Both the position numbers and the translations under genes were made by a program. A stretch of 64,000 nt of DNA from NCBI GenBank assembly GCA_036365455.1, contig JAWQUS010000030.1, forward strand, positions 19,984,001 to 20,048,000, given 5' to 3'. Of this stretch, positions 10,481 to 21,135 are shown piece after piece. The notes under the pieces were generated by a model that worked only from the letters and a program-made list of their open reading frames with translations, did not search any database and was not told the origin of the DNA. This DNA is from Macrosoma leucophasiata. Its lineage: Eukaryota > Arthropoda > Insecta > Lepidoptera > Hedylidae. The stretch's first letter is position 1. Each line of letters starts with the position of its first letter.

Positions 10481-10861
10481 ATGTATTTAGGTATAACGAT
10501 CTTCTGATCATCGATATTATTCTTCAAATCACGAAACATAATCATCTCTTAGTCTCCTGAGATTATATTTTTACGATCTCTTTCACGTTCCAAAATGTGT
10601 AATAAACCAAAATGAACCCCTTTAATTTCGTGTTCAAATGAAGCCGTGTAAGTTTTAATGCGATCCCGCGCCAATCCCGCGCGGGTCCCGCGGGCTGCAT
10701 AATTTAATTTGAGGTCCAACCGCGAGGCCTGTCGCTGCCTGAAAAGCAATAAAATACATTTTAATGAGCTGCCCACAGCGAGCCGCGGGCTCAAGGCCGA
10801 AAAACAAGTGGATATGTTTGTTAGATATTTGCGGCATAAATATAGGACCCAGCAAGATATA
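10481..10861. other. Unassigned, with a GC-rich patch
   Basis: No gene is called. The part 10655-10815 is much richer in G and C than its surroundings (ATCCCGCGCGGGTCCCGCGG and GAGCCGCGGGCTC). Open frames cross it on both strands but none shows a domain. It could be a regulatory patch or part of an unknown repeat. Confidence 0.4.
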
Positions 10862-10920
10862 TTGCGCACCGAGCGCGGTAGAGAGAGGTAAGAGACAATC
10901 GGCTAGTTTCAACCTTATAA
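10862..10920 (+). mobile_element. MITE M3, truncated piece
   Basis: Carries GAGACAATCGGCTAGTTTC, the block next to the left end of M3 at 6497 and 29030. The right part is missing. Confidence 0.6.
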
Positions 10921-10939
10921 GAATAACAGGACACATCAA

Positions 10940-11235
10940 TTTTTTTTTATGTACTAAAAGTGGGAAACAAACGTGCAGTTTACATTGATGTTAAGTGATG
11001 ACTGCAGTTTATAGACACTTACACAATGACCAGAGGTCAAAACGCAGATGCGCTACCACTCCTGAGGCATTAGGTGTTATGCCTCTGTGCTGGAAATTAC
11101 AGAGCCGTATCGTGTTCCGGTCAGGTGTCGGAACACGATATGACGAGTGCTGAACTACCATTTAGCGGCAAGTACATTAGGTAATGCGGTGGTGCCAACG
11201 CCCTCGAGCTCCGTCACTGGAGCTCTACCACCAGT
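10940..11235 (-). mobile_element. Repeat A with internal foldback
   Basis: Full-length minus copy. In place of the usual ATTACCACCTGA... segment it carries ATCGTGTTCCG (11109-11119) followed after nine bases by its reverse complement (11129-11139), a small perfect foldback that most likely arose by template switching. Confidence 0.88.
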
Positions 11236-11914
11236 ACAAAATAAATATACCCACTATATGACTATATTTAGATCAGATATTTAATTAATTTTCCACAAAA
11301 ATACCGACTTCAAAAATTAAAATCATTAGGTAACTAAAAAGTGAAAAGTAAAAGAAAATAGACTTGTTCCCACAATAGTAAAAGTAGCAAAACACTTGGA
11401 ATATTTAGGAGGCCATTGATCTTAAGTCTAGATCAAAGCGTTTTTTTTAAAGTGTGTCTACCAATTTTAACACAACCTACCCGGAAGTTCCGAAGGACTG
11501 TGAGAGATGAACAGACAGACACACGCACCAGTGATCCTATTTCCTTTGGAAGTACGGATCCCTAAGAAAGATAGAGTTATACGAGAACATGAATAAAATT
11601 ATCACCTACTAAAACCATATCCTTTACCGTAAAATGTTAAAATCAAATAAACTCGCCATTCACAGGATATAATCCAGTTTACAGCAATCGTGTTTATCGA
11701 GCCAACATTACAATTCATGGGTTCAACATGGCGTCCCTCATAAAAGTAAAACCGACATACGCCGCGCGTTTGGCGTTCCGTCCCGTCTATATTCCACATT
11801 CCCTATATGGTAAGTCGTAAAAATACTAATATTATGACTATTTTTTTACGAGCTACCAGCGGGGTGCAAATTTGCGCTCGTCACGAAGGGTTTGCGTGCG
11901 TATTTAGATTAATT
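11236..11914. other. No gene seen
   Basis: Unassigned AT-rich sequence. A 65-codon frame on the minus strand (11602-11799) shows no domain I recognise. Confidence 0.45.
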
Positions 11915-11924
11915 AATAATTTCA

Positions 11925-12249
11925 AGGCGCGCATGGCCCCGCGACTGGTGTAGATCGCAAACGATCTACTCGACGAGATACGGGCGCGGTCGGGTGTGTG
12001 ATGGGTGACCGTTAGTGGCAAATTAAAATGTGCGTTTCAGTGCTTCGCAGGGCACGTTAAGCCGTCGGTCCCGCTTGCTATCGTTATATAGCAGTCGTTA
12101 AACCTTGTCGGAGGCCTTATGGGCTGAAAACACTCCGCTGGTTTGAAAAACCGCATTGGAGCAGCGTGGTGGAGTAAGCTCGAGGCTTCCCCCCAAAAAG
12201 GGGAGAGACTCGTGCTCAGCAGTGGGACGTCTCAAGGGTTGCCATTATC
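11925..12249 (+). mobile_element. Repeat R, complete, with 10-bp target duplication
   Basis: Begins AGGCGCGCATGGCCCCGCGA, contains GGTGTAGATCGCAAACGATC and TTGGAGCAGCGTGGTGGAGT, and ends GGGTTGCCATTATC. The direct repeat AATAATTTCA lies at 11915-11924 and 12250-12259. The fixed 5' end shared with other copies suggests a SINE-like unit. The 3' end wording (CCCAGCAGTGGGACGT) is, from memory, common in lepidopteran RTE-type LINE tails. Confidence 0.9.
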
Positions 12250-12439
12250 AATAATTTCATGTGTGTATTTTTATGAAGGGAAAGACAGAGTCGTATGAGT
12301 TGTAATAGAAGCACTTTTGGGTGCAGGCTATGAGAAAATTAGTCGTTGAACGACAAGGGAAACCCTTGTCGATCAACGAACAAACCGTAGCGAAACAACG
12401 GAGGTTTCGCATCGGCGTCAAAGTTGCTTCTACCAATGA

Positions 12440-12590
12440 AGTGTCAAAAGAACTATGGAACTTATTGAGAGACATGCAAAGGAGCCATCTGATGGAAAGT
12501 GGTCACCGTTGCCTATGAACGTTTGCAACTCATGGAAGAAAGGATGGCCTTTTATCTCGTCATTCGATTGAAGAACTCCATATTGACAAC
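12440..12590 (-). pseudogene. Non-LTR LINE G, 3'-end fragment
   Basis: On the minus strand the translation QYGVLQSNDE and the noncoding block containing GGTCACCGTTGCCTATGAAC (plus-strand view) match the LINE end at 59160-59599. It is cut at the right by the mariner copy beginning about 12586. Confidence 0.6.
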
Positions 12591-13200
12591 GTGCGAAAAA
12601 GGTCGTGGTCAAAGGCCGGCAGACTGTGGCGAAACCCGGGTTAACTCGCAATAAGGTGATGTTGTGTGTGTGGTGGGATTGGAAGGGCATTATTCATTAT
12701 GAGCTATTACCACCAGGCAGGACTATCGATTCTGAACTCTACTGCGAACAACTGATGAGATTAAAGCAAGAAGTTGAGAGAAAGCGGCCGGAATTGATCA
12801 ACAGAAGGGGTGTGGTGTTTCATCATGATAACGCTAGACCTCATACATCTATAGTGTGTCACACTCAGCAAAAATTAAGAGAGTTTGGCTGGGAGGTGTT
12901 AATGCATCCGCCGTATAGTTCTGACCTTGCACCTTCAGATTTCCACCTGTTTCGGTCTCTTCAGAATTCTTTATGCAATGTTAGGTTAACATCACGAGAG
13001 GACTGCCAAATCCACTTGTCGCGGTATTTTGATGAGAAGTCCCAAAATGTTTATAGCAATGGGATCATGTCCCTGTCTACAAGATGGCAAAAGGTTATCG
13101 AACAAAATGGTACATACATACTTTAGTTAAATTTAAATAAACTATATTAAAAAATGTTTTGAATTATCTTTAAAAATGCGAAGAAACTTTTTCCCCAACC
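12586..13200 (+). mobile_element. mariner, 5'-deleted copy
   Basis: Holds the 3' half of a mariner element, down to the terminal inverted repeat (CTTTTTCCCCAACC ending at 13200). It is very similar to the copy at 15457-16737. The 5' half, including the DNA-binding domain and the first catalytic aspartate, is missing. Confidence 0.92.
12605..13126 (+). pseudogene. mariner transposase, C-terminal half
   Basis: The open frame covers the second and third catalytic aspartates (HHDNARPH and YSSDLAPSDFHLF, 34 residues apart) and ends naturally at KVIEQNGTYIL. Unlike the fuller copy at 15636 it has no premature stop near its end. A six-base insertion gives SIVCHTQQ where the other copy reads SIATQQ. 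It cannot encode an active enzyme because the N-terminal half is absent. The family resemblance is to the cecropia-type mariners of moths (from memory). Confidence 0.9.
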
Positions 13201-13814
13201 TCAGATATATAGGAGCAGATAGATAATATTATTCCAAATAATTTGTTATATCAATTTCAGGCGGAATAATAAACACGAGAATCCAATAAAGAATTCACAC
13301 GCATCACACAGGGACATAAAACAGCAAACATTTGAATGTTTATGAAGTAATAAAAATAAACAGGCATCACACAACGCCAGTGACCAACACATTTACTGGA
13401 TGGGAGTGTAGTGAGTAAATACGCACACATTCACTCACTACACTCCCGAATTCCTCGCGGGTAAAGGATATTTGTCATTGCTTACTATTGCATACACCCC
13501 AAACTTTTATATAGGCCTTACTGTAATAAAATAGAGTTGGTTTTAGTGTATTCCTTCAGGTATGATGTGAAATACTAATTTTGCGCTGAGATATGAGGCG
13601 GCACGTTTTGTATTGCTCACGTGTCGTGTGTTTGGGCCTAATGCGGTGGGATGGGTACCTTTGAGGTTTTTTAATAAATTCACATTTTTCTGCGTGAATC
13701 TTAGATCATCGGGGGTGATATTTTCTTGGAATATATTTTATGATAGGTCTATTTTTGGAGACAATTCCTTTATTAATATATATACTTATCTCTATATCTG
13801 TTGAAGATATTTCA
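13201..13814. other. Unassigned, with a 15-bp hairpin
   Basis: No gene is seen. A perfect inverted repeat (13402-13416 with 13432-13446, arm GGGAGTGTAGTGAGT) has a 15-base loop. The rest is AT-rich. Confidence 0.5.
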
Positions 13815-13887
13815 ACTGGTGGTAGAGCTCCAGTGACGGAGCTCGCGGGCGTAGGCACCATCGCAATACCTAATATACTTGGCGCTA

Positions 13888-14071
13888 TAGTTATAGCGCT
13901 CGAGTTCTGTCTGATGGTGGGATCAAAAGTCTTAGGAATCGGCGTGCATGTATGAAGAGAATGATGAAAGTAGACGAGGCACGAGAGGTTTGTCAGAACC
14001 GGGATATCTGGCGCTCTACACTTTCTGCCTACCCCGTTAGGAACCTGGCGTGAAGATACATACATACATAC
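13888..14071 (+). mobile_element. LINE N 3' end, nested, with target duplication
   Basis: A 184-bp 5'-truncated non-LTR element ending CTGGCGTGAAGATACATACA with a TACA-repeat tail. The repeat-A sequence ATACTTGGCGCTA is duplicated at 13875-13887 and 14072-14084, though its first bases may belong to the tail. It carries the C-terminal coding end at 13913-14053. Confidence 0.9.
13913..14053 (+). pseudogene. LINE N ORF2 C-terminus, intact to its stop
   Basis: Reads in frame through RNRRACMKRMMKVDEAREVC and IWRSTLSAYP to a TGA 46 codons later. This is the tail of the ORF2 (endonuclease plus reverse transcriptase) protein of a non-LTR element. The stop lies about 15 bases before the tail, so this LINE has almost no 3' untranslated region. 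The frame is broken in the copy at 18078. Confidence 0.8.
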
Positions 14072-14215
14072 ATACTTGGCGCTAAATGGTAGTGTTCAGC
14101 ACTGTCGTGTTCCGGTCAGGTGGTAATGTGCGGCCCTGTAATTTCCGGCACAGAGGCATAACACCTTAGGCCTCAGGAGTGGTAACGCATCTAGCGCAGC
14201 GTCTAGCATCTAGCA

Positions 14216-14766
14216 CAGACATATAGCGCTGTGGATGTCGATAGATTGCCATTTTAGTGTGGATACGATGTATATGTAGGTATATTACATATTACCCTTA
14301 CATATAATTTTCATGATTTCCTTGTTGTATTAATTACGCGTCACATTGTTTGTCCGCGATGGACTTTTAAACTACTCAACGGGTTTTAATCAAACTTTGC
14401 ACGCCTTGTGCAGTTTGAGCCAACTTGAAAGATAGGTACAAAAGATAATTTACATCTTAAAAATATGTTAGTACCTACCTAAATTGCACCCATGCGAAGC
14501 CAGAGCAGGCCGCTAGTATTGATATAGATTACCACTTTCAAACCACCGGAAATTCTTCGGCCGTGTTGTTTATTTGCCGTAATCAAAACAAATCAGGAAC
14601 GTCAACACAATTTCAACTCAAATGATTCGGCTATACGTTTTTTTTAAATTATTAACCTATAAATATTTCATGGTTGGCGGGGAAAACAACATTTCATTAA
14701 TAATTCATGTTTTTTTTCATCATTTCGCAATCTCCCTTCTTCCCCGAAATGGGCATAGGTATATAG
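14216..14766. other. No gene seen
   Basis: Unassigned AT-rich sequence; no repeats recognised beyond short simple runs. Confidence 0.5.
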
Positions 14767-15105
14767 AAGCGCGCATGGCCCCGCGGCTGGTGTAGATCCT
14801 AAGCGATCTACTCGGTTAAGCATTACGGGTGCATTCGGGTGTGTGATGGGTGGCCGCTAGTGACAAATTAAGCCAAGAGGGCACGTTAATCGGTCCCGGT
14901 TGCTATCGATAGATAGCAGTCGTTAAACGTTGTCGGAGGCCTTAAGGGCGGTTTGACAACATCCGACAGCGGGTTGGCCACTAACTCATATCTCCACCAA
15001 CACGCATTGGAGCAGCGTGGTGGAGTAAGCTTCAGGCCTCCCTCCAAAGAGGGGAGAGACTCTTGCCAGCAGTGGGACGTATAATAGGTTGCCATTATTA
15101 TTATT
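14767..15105 (+). mobile_element. Repeat R, full length
   Basis: Starts GAAGCGCGCATGGCCCCGCG and ends GGTTGCCATTATTATTATT. A segment near 14870 (around GACAAATTAAGCCAAGAGGG) is shortened relative to other copies. Confidence 0.88.
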
Positions 15106-15454
15106 AAATTAAAAAAAAAATTGTGGAGAACAATAAAACATTATTATTATTATATATATTGTTTTTTGATTACTTGTTACTTTTAAAGGGTTCCGTATCT
15201 CAAAAGGGAAAAAACCTTATAAGTTAACTCGTGCGTCTGTCAGCTGTTTTTACTGGACCGCTTCGAGTTGAAAGGAGAAAGATACTGTTCCATACATTTC
15301 TGGACCCAGGTTTTAAACACTGTACAAATTAAGTCATTTTCAAATGACTGTAAAATAAATAATTTGAAATTCGGGCAAGTTTTGAATTGCCAGTAATTGA
15401 AGTCTATGTATATGATTAAGTAAAAGTTGGGTTAGATTGCTAATTGTTAACTAA
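15106..15454. other. No gene seen
   Basis: Simple AT repeats and a GGGTTCCGTATCTC block of a common dispersed type; nothing coding. Confidence 0.45.
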
Positions 15455-15456
15455 TA

Positions 15457-16737
15457 GGTTGGGGAAAAAGTCTTTTCGCGTTATAGTATGTATGAACTTG
15501 TAATAAAATCTCTTTGACTGCAGTATTTGTATCTGGCTGGTTTTGGTATCATTGAAAGTTAAAATTTTAAAGAACGTAATTCCAAATTCAAGTTAGGCAA
15601 ATGTGTGATTTTCATTTGTTTTTCGTACTGTCAAGATGAGTGAATCTAATGAAGGAATTCGATACATTTTAAAATTTTACTACAAAAAAGGTAAAAATGC
15701 AACGCAAAACGCGAAAAAAAATTGCGATGTTTATGGACCTAGTGCAGTATCTGTGAGAATAGCACAAATTTGGTTTAAGCGTTTTCAATCCGGAAATTTT
15801 GATGTCAAAGATGCACCTCGCTCTGGTCGCCCTATTACGGATAAAATGGATGCCATTTTTGAAAAAGTGGAGCAAGATCGACATATCAGTAGTTACAACG
15901 TAACTGAAGATCTGAAAATTGATCACAAAACAGTTTTGGCGCATTTGAAAAAAGCTGGGTACAAAAAAAAGCTCGATATTTGGGTACCTCACGAGCTCAC
16001 TGAAAGAAACCTAATGAACCGTGTACTCATTTGTGATTCTTTATTACGACGTAATGAAATCGAATCATTTTTGAAGAAGTTGTTAACTGGTGATGAAAAG
16101 TGGATCACGTACGACAAGAACGAGCGAAAAAGGCCGTGGTCAAAGGCCGGTCAGGCTTCACAGACTATGGCGAAACCCGGGTTAACTCGCAATAAGGTGA
16201 TGTTGTATGTGTGGTGGAATTGGAAGGGCATTATTCATTATGAGCTATTACCACCAGACAGGACTATTATCGATTCTGAACTCTACTGCGAACAACTGAT
16301 GAGATTAAAGCAAGAAGTTGAGAGAAAGCGGCCGGAATTGATCAACAGAAGGGGTGTGGTGTTTCATCATGATAACGCTAGACCTCACACATCTATAGCC
16401 ACTCAGCAAAAATTAAGAGAGTTTGGCTGGGAGGTGTTAATGCATCCGCCGTATATTCCTGACCTTGCACCTTCAGATTTCCACCTGTTTCGGTCTCTTC
16501 AGAATTCATTATGCAATGTTAGGTTAACATCACGAGAGGACTGCCAAATCCACTTGTCGCGGTATTTTGATTAGAAGTCCCAAAATTTTTATAGCAATGG
16601 GATCATGTCCCTACCTGCAAGATGGCAAAAGGTTATCGAACAAAATGGTACATACATACTTTAGTTATATTTAAGTAAACTATATTAAAAAATGTTTTGA
16701 ATTATCTTAAAAAATGCGAAGAAACTTTTTCCCAACC
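15457..16737 (+). mobile_element. mariner element, full length
   Basis: A 1281-bp element with inverted ends GGTTGGGGAAAAAGTCTTTT (left) and CTTTTTCCCAACC (right), flanked by TA at 15455-15456 and 16738-16739, the target of Tc1/mariner elements. Size and structure are typical of the family. The transposase gene inside is nearly complete. Two relatives in this window (12586-13200 and 32458-32790) show the family was active here. Confidence 0.95.
15636..16664 (+). pseudogene. mariner transposase with one premature stop
   Basis: The enzyme cuts and pastes the element at TA sites. The ATG at 15636 follows a short leader and begins MSESNEG. Residues 1-110 form the helix-turn-helix DNA-binding region, WVPHEL lies at 116-121, and the catalytic aspartates are D153 (TGDEKW), D246 (HHDN) and D281 (APSD). 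The last two are separated by 34 residues, the DD34D signature. The usual YSPDLAP reads YIPDLAP. A TAG at 16572-16574 stands where the copy at 12605 has GAG. It ends the protein at 312 residues; the frame stays open for 29 more codons to the natural stop at 16662. Best match from memory is the cecropia subfamily. Activity is doubtful. Confidence 0.93.
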
Positions 16738-16879
16738 TAATATATTACAAAATGTACTGTGTAATGGGTTAACCAGTAACATTGTAAAATTATTACAACC
16801 ATGTAAAATTTTGAGAGCTTTAAATTACCCGTCTCCTTTGGTGCACAAAGGTAAGAGGTTTGTCATTTAGGACATCTTC

Positions 16880-17005
16880 TCCGTTTGCCACGCTTGGCAA
16901 GCGGATTGGCGATGGTGGTGGCGGTTGGTTTTATCCTGGGACGCCGCGGACCATCCTGGAATGATTTTCCCTCCATTGTTCGATTGACTGACTACACTTG
17001 GGAAA
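16880..17005 (+). repeat. Repeat E, fragment
   Basis: Contains TTGCCACGCTTGGCAAGCGG and TTGGCGATGGTGG, shared with copies near 27974, 34686, 45691, 48548 and 50808. The end (GAAGAATTCTCTTC in others) is not preserved. Confidence 0.6.
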
Positions 17006-17552
17006 ACTAGAATTCGTCTCCATTTGTGGGGGACGGGGTCATCACGTCCCGACTTAATTACTGATGAAACTGATGTTTTCTATATTTTTGGTGATCTTAA
17101 TGAAACGCAACCTTCCTGACCCGAGTTTAAACGGAAAAGTTGTATTTGTATACTCTTTTTTTTTAATTATTAGCCTCTATCCGGCGAAAGGGTAATTCTG
17201 CCAGTATCCAGTGTTTAGAGAGGCACAGTAATAAAGCGAATTTTGACCGGTGGAACAAGCGGATGACCGGTATATACGAAACTTAATCTTCTAATAATAA
17301 TTATTGAGCGTTAAGAAATTACCACCAAAAAACAAAAAATAAATGATGTATACTCTTTGTGGAAGAGAAATATTTTGACAATTCACATTGACACATTCAC
17401 AACAATGTTGCTATTAAAGTTTGTATGTTTTCAAAAATAAAATTTAAAATCCAACCTAAGTGAGCGAAAGGTGATACATTCATTCACTGTTCATTAAGTA
17501 GATAATAAATCTATGGTTCATTACGTTATTGTTATACAATAGTAGCTATACA
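17006..17552. other. No gene seen
   Basis: AT-rich unassigned sequence. Confidence 0.5.
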
Positions 17553-17632
17553 TTTTTTTATGTTACAAATGTGGCAAACAAGCATGCAGCTCACATTGCT
17601 GTTAAGTGACTGCAGCCTATAGACATCTCTCT
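17553..17632 (-). mobile_element. Repeat A, 3'-end fragment
   Basis: Only the last about 80 bases of the element are present (tail complement plus GTGGCAAACAAGCATGCAGC and CAGCCTATAGACATC). Confidence 0.75.
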
Positions 17633-18035
17633 CATAGATTTTAAGTTAGAGAAGGATGTGAAATGTTACAATAACTTAACAAATATCTTGGTGCAACTTA
17701 GGCTAAAAAAGTTTTTTTTAAATTGCTTGTTTTGTCGATGTTGCTAGCTCTCGTACTGTTTGCGCGAACTTTAAGCGGAATGAATAAGAGTTTTTACAAA
17801 AAATTCAAAGAGGACAAAGTTTCAAGGATTTTGTTTTTATAAAAAGACATTTGAGTGTAATAAAAGAAATGGTTTCCCGCTCGCGAGTTCGCCGAGATAA
17901 TTAAAATTATTTAATTAGTGTTTCCACGAGACAAGTTTGTTTTAACAAAAAATACTCAATTTAGGATGTATCTCCACTGAAGATGCTACACTATATTTGC
18001 ATTAGAGGAGTATATTTATGATAGTTTCATTTTCA
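17633..18035. other. No gene seen
   Basis: AT-rich unassigned sequence. Confidence 0.5.
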
Positions 18036-18077
18036 TACAATCTTAGTAAATGTCGAATGAGCGAATGACTAAACAGA

Positions 18078-18290
18078 TATACAATGCGAATGTGGATGGT
18101 TGCAGTGGCCCAAGAAGACCAAGACTGACCTACCATGACCAAATAGGTGGTGAAGGTACCTACTGTCTGGGGTCAAAAGTCTTAGGAATCGGCGTGCATG
18201 TATGAAGAGAATGATGAATATAGAAGAAGCACGGGAAGAGTGTGGACCGGGGTATCTGGCGCTCCACTCTCTGACTACCCCGTAACATAA
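18078..18290 (+). pseudogene. LINE N ORF2 C-terminal region, frameshifted
   Basis: The DNA wording is as in 13888 and the inverse of 7345 (AAGACTGACCTACCATGACC, then AAGTCTTAGGAATCGGCGTG). The reading frame shifts, but MKRMMN and EEAREEC can be followed. It ends near CTACCCCGTAAC and abuts SINE B. Confidence 0.75.
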
Positions 18291-18294
18291 AATA

Positions 18295-18522
18295 AAAAAA
18301 TAAAATAAAATACGCTTACACTCACAGCCCCACAGTAGGTATAAACCTGTGTGGTGGGTGCCGTTGTACACATACAACACTGTATGTGTTGTACGTGTAC
18401 AAACACCCAGACCCGAAACAAATATCTGTAGGCCATACAAATATTTGTCCCGGTGCGGGGATCGAACCCGCGACCCTTCGATTCAAACGGTCATCTCACA
18501 CCGCTGGACTAACCGGGTCGTC
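18295..18522 (-). mobile_element. SINE family B, full length
   Basis: The tRNA-like head lies at 18447-18520 on the minus strand (B-box GGTTCGATCCCC, A-box TTAGTCCAGCGGTG). The body contains GGCACCCACCACACAGGTTT and the 3' end GGGGCTGTGAGTGTAAGCG with an ATTTT-rich tail. At about 220 bp it has the usual size of insect tRNA-derived SINEs. Confidence 0.88.
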
Positions 18523-18634
18523 AAGACATACAATCTTAGTGAAATAATAAGCTTTAAATTGTCCATTTTGCAGGAGTCAAGTGTCTCATGTTGTAAATAT
18601 TTGCTATTATGTGTATAAGATTTTTTGATGTTAT

Positions 18635-18967
18635 CAAAGGAGACGTTCCAAAATGTATGGAGCTTGGGCCCGCACCATGTACACTATATTGAGAGATGAA
18701 GCATAAAATACTTAATCATTTTCAGCTATTCAAATCGTTTATTAGATCTTAAATTAATTGTCGTAAGTATATTTCGAAAACAAGAATGTCATAGTAGCGA
18801 TATGGCAACATATTCCTGTCATACAAAAATTACGTTAAATAAATATTTCCGACAAAAAAACAACGATTCAAATTATTTTTTGAGTATTTTTCGATGATTC
18901 TGCGTATTTTTCTCTAACTTTTGATATAGTGTACAAGGTGCGGGCCCGACGTGGAACTTCTCCTTTG
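18635..18967. mobile_element. MITE family M2, short form, copy 1
   Basis: About 333 bp with inverted ends: CAAAGGAGACGTTCCA left, TGGAACTTCTCCTTTG right. Further inside, GGGCCCGCACC...TGTACACTATAT mirrors ATATAGTGTACAAGGTGCGG. It is nearly identical to 56598-56922, including the interior, but no matching target duplication is visible. It has no coding capacity. Confidence 0.8.
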
Positions 18968-19134
18968 GTGCAGTTATTTGAAAGTTATATGCTTACAAAC
19001 ATTTCGCTGATTCATTTTTGAATTAGATACACATATGCGAAGGTCCCCCTGATTATAAGAAGTCTTTGTAATAGGGTCCCATTTTTACCCTATGGGGACG
19101 GAACCGTAAAAAACGCTGTACCACTGTGCTTTTA

Positions 19135-19428
19135 CTTGTGGTAGAGCTCCAGTGACGGAGCTCGCGGACGTAGGCACCACCGCATTACCTAATATACTTG
19201 CCGCTAAATGGTAGTGTTCAGCACTATCGTGTTCCGGTCAGGTGGTAATGTACGGCTCTGTAATTTCTGGCACAGAGGCATAACACCTAATGCCTCAGGA
19301 GTGGCAGCGCATCTGCATTTTGACCTCTGGTCATTGTGTAAGTGTCTATAAGCTGCAGTCATCACTTAACATCAATGTGAACTGCATGCCTGTTTGCCAC
19401 TTTTATTACATAAAAAAAAAAAAAAAAA
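19135..19428 (+). mobile_element. Repeat A, full length
   Basis: Starts ACTTGTGGTAGAGCTCC and ends CCACTTTTATTACAT followed by 17 A. The long uninterrupted A tail suggests a fairly recent insertion. Confidence 0.9.
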
Positions 19429-19623
19429 CCAACCAGGATGAAGTGACAAACGACTATAAAACTACTGGACGGTAAGCTTAAATTAAAAACTTGAGCACAA
19501 AAAGAGTTCTGGTACAATAAAAAAAACCGTGCAATGTTTCCACTGTCTCCAGTCTAGGAGTTTTTAATTATATTTGGAGAGAAATAAACAGCTACGGAAA
19601 GAGTGGTGGAGGGTTTAAAGTTT

Positions 19624-19696
19624 TGTATTTTTATGTAATGAAGGTGTTGAACAAGCATGCTGTTCACATTGATGTTAAGTGATGACTGCAGCCTAT
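19624..19696 (-). mobile_element. Repeat A, 3'-end fragment
   Basis: Tail complement plus CAAGCATGCTGTTCACATTG, cut off sharply where repeat L begins. Confidence 0.7.
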
Positions 19697-19865
19697 TGGC
19701 GTTATTACACGGCACCGTATTCAGGGTACGATAGCAAGGGTCAGGGCAGTGTAATAACATTTAGGGAGTTAAGGCCTTAATTTGGGCGTCCCGGTCAGCC
19801 TAACGCCCTAACCATACACAGTACAATCATGAACAGTATGGAAACTACGTACAAAACGTTCAAAA
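19690..19865 (-). repeat. Repeat L, copy 2
   Basis: Inverted relative to 430-650. Shared wording includes ACCGTATTCAGGGT and GAACAGTATGGAAACTACGT. Confidence 0.5.
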
Positions 19866-20340
19866 CGCACACTCACACAAACATGCGCATTAATTTCCGT
19901 TTTTAGCAACATACCATTCCTATTGTCTGGTTATTTAAATTTCTGTGAGTAAGACAGTAGACACGCTAGAAGTGTAGCACCAGCACAGGCAGCACCAACC
20001 AAGGCGCAGTCGACAGTCGCCACCTGCTCGACCACTCTCGCATCCGCTGCAACCTGTACTTTACATGTTCATACTAATCTCAGCTTGTTTTGTTAGTATG
20101 CTACATTTTATTGGCAATTTCTATGCAACAGGTCTACTATATTATGAGGTAAAATAAGTAACTTTGATTGTTTTTAGGGGCTAATCTTCGGAAATACCGA
20201 ACCGATCATGAAAATTCTTTCACAATCAGATAGCTACACTATTCAGAAGTGCTATAGGCTATGTTTAATTGTGATAGTAATAATGTACGAGTAGGCAAAA
20301 TAGCACCCGTGCGAACTGGAAAAAAAATGCTTGAGATTAA
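19866..20340. other. No gene seen
   Basis: Unassigned sequence; a CACCAACC-rich piece near 19990-20040 has no coding frame. Confidence 0.45.
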
Positions 20341-20341
20341 T

Positions 20342-20456
20342 GTTGGACCTCGGGAGCGCTCGCACCACCGCATTGCTTATTCTAATGCCGTCAAATGGTA
20401 GCGTTCAGCACTATCGTGTTCCGGTTATGTATGGCCTGGTAATATCTATTACAGTC
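20342..20456 (+). mobile_element. Repeat A, decayed central piece
   Basis: Blocks CTCGCACCACCGCATTGCTT and GTTCAGCACTATCGTGTTCC are clear; both ends are lost. Confidence 0.65.
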
Positions 20457-20617
20457 TTCGGCGGCGTCGTGTGACGGGTTCCTTGATTCCCTTAATAATG
20501 GTCGGGGAGAGCAATGGCTGCCATATGCGTCGTATTCTGGGACTGCTGATTCGAAGTCGTAGCGGCCTTTTGATATTTTTAAGAGCTACTCTTCGAGCGC
20601 TTCCTTACATCCTGGAT

Positions 20618-20840
20618 GACGACTCGGTTAGTCCAGCGGTGTGAGATGACCGTTTGATTCAAAGGGTCGCGGGTTCGATCCCCGCACCGGGACAAATATT
20701 TGTATGGCCTACAGATATTTGTTTCGGGACTGGGTGTTTGTGTATGTGTTTTGTTTGTGTACAACGGCACCCACGACACAGTTTTATACCTACTGTGGGG
20801 GCTGTGAGTGTAAGCGTATTTTATTAATTTATTTATTTAT
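20618..20840 (+). mobile_element. SINE family B, full length
   Basis: The tRNA-like head begins CGACTCGGTTAGTCCAGCGG and includes GCGGGTTCGATCCCCGCAC. The body follows in full to GCTGTGAGTGTAAGCG and an AT tail. Confidence 0.88.
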
Positions 20841-21130
20841 CAACAGCTCAGATTTGGTATAGATACTCAACATGATACAAGGTATCTTTAGATAATTAGA
20901 AGCGCCCAAGGAACTGCAAAAATCACATCCACAAAAGACAACGCCTACTAATTGATTTGCTATCCATTGATTTTTTTTCTTATATATTGCTTACGGAATA
21001 ATTATAGGCGCTGGTATTCATGACAGTCATCAATAGTGAACATTTATCTTTACTCGAATCATCAATTTTTGTATCTTAGTATGATAGATATAGGATGTTA
21101 GAAATATCTGATTAAAAGGAATCACAGGCC
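20841..21130. other. No gene seen
   Basis: AT-rich unassigned sequence. Confidence 0.5.
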
Positions 21131-21135
21131 TCATA

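Larger units (their letters stand above)
13816..14215 (+). mobile_element. Repeat A, split by LINE N, 3'-truncated
   Basis: The 5' end is ACTGGTGGTAGAGCTCC. The copy is interrupted at 13888-14071 and resumes CTTGGCGCTAAATGGTAGTG, fading after GGTAACGCATCTAGC. The 3' third has been lost or scrambled. Confidence 0.88.

Noticed and set aside
15669..15992. 107-codon frame opposite mariner
   Set aside because: Antisense shadow of the transposase gene.
18447..18520. tRNA gene on the minus strand
   Set aside because: It is the head of SINE B, with the family body attached, as at four other places.
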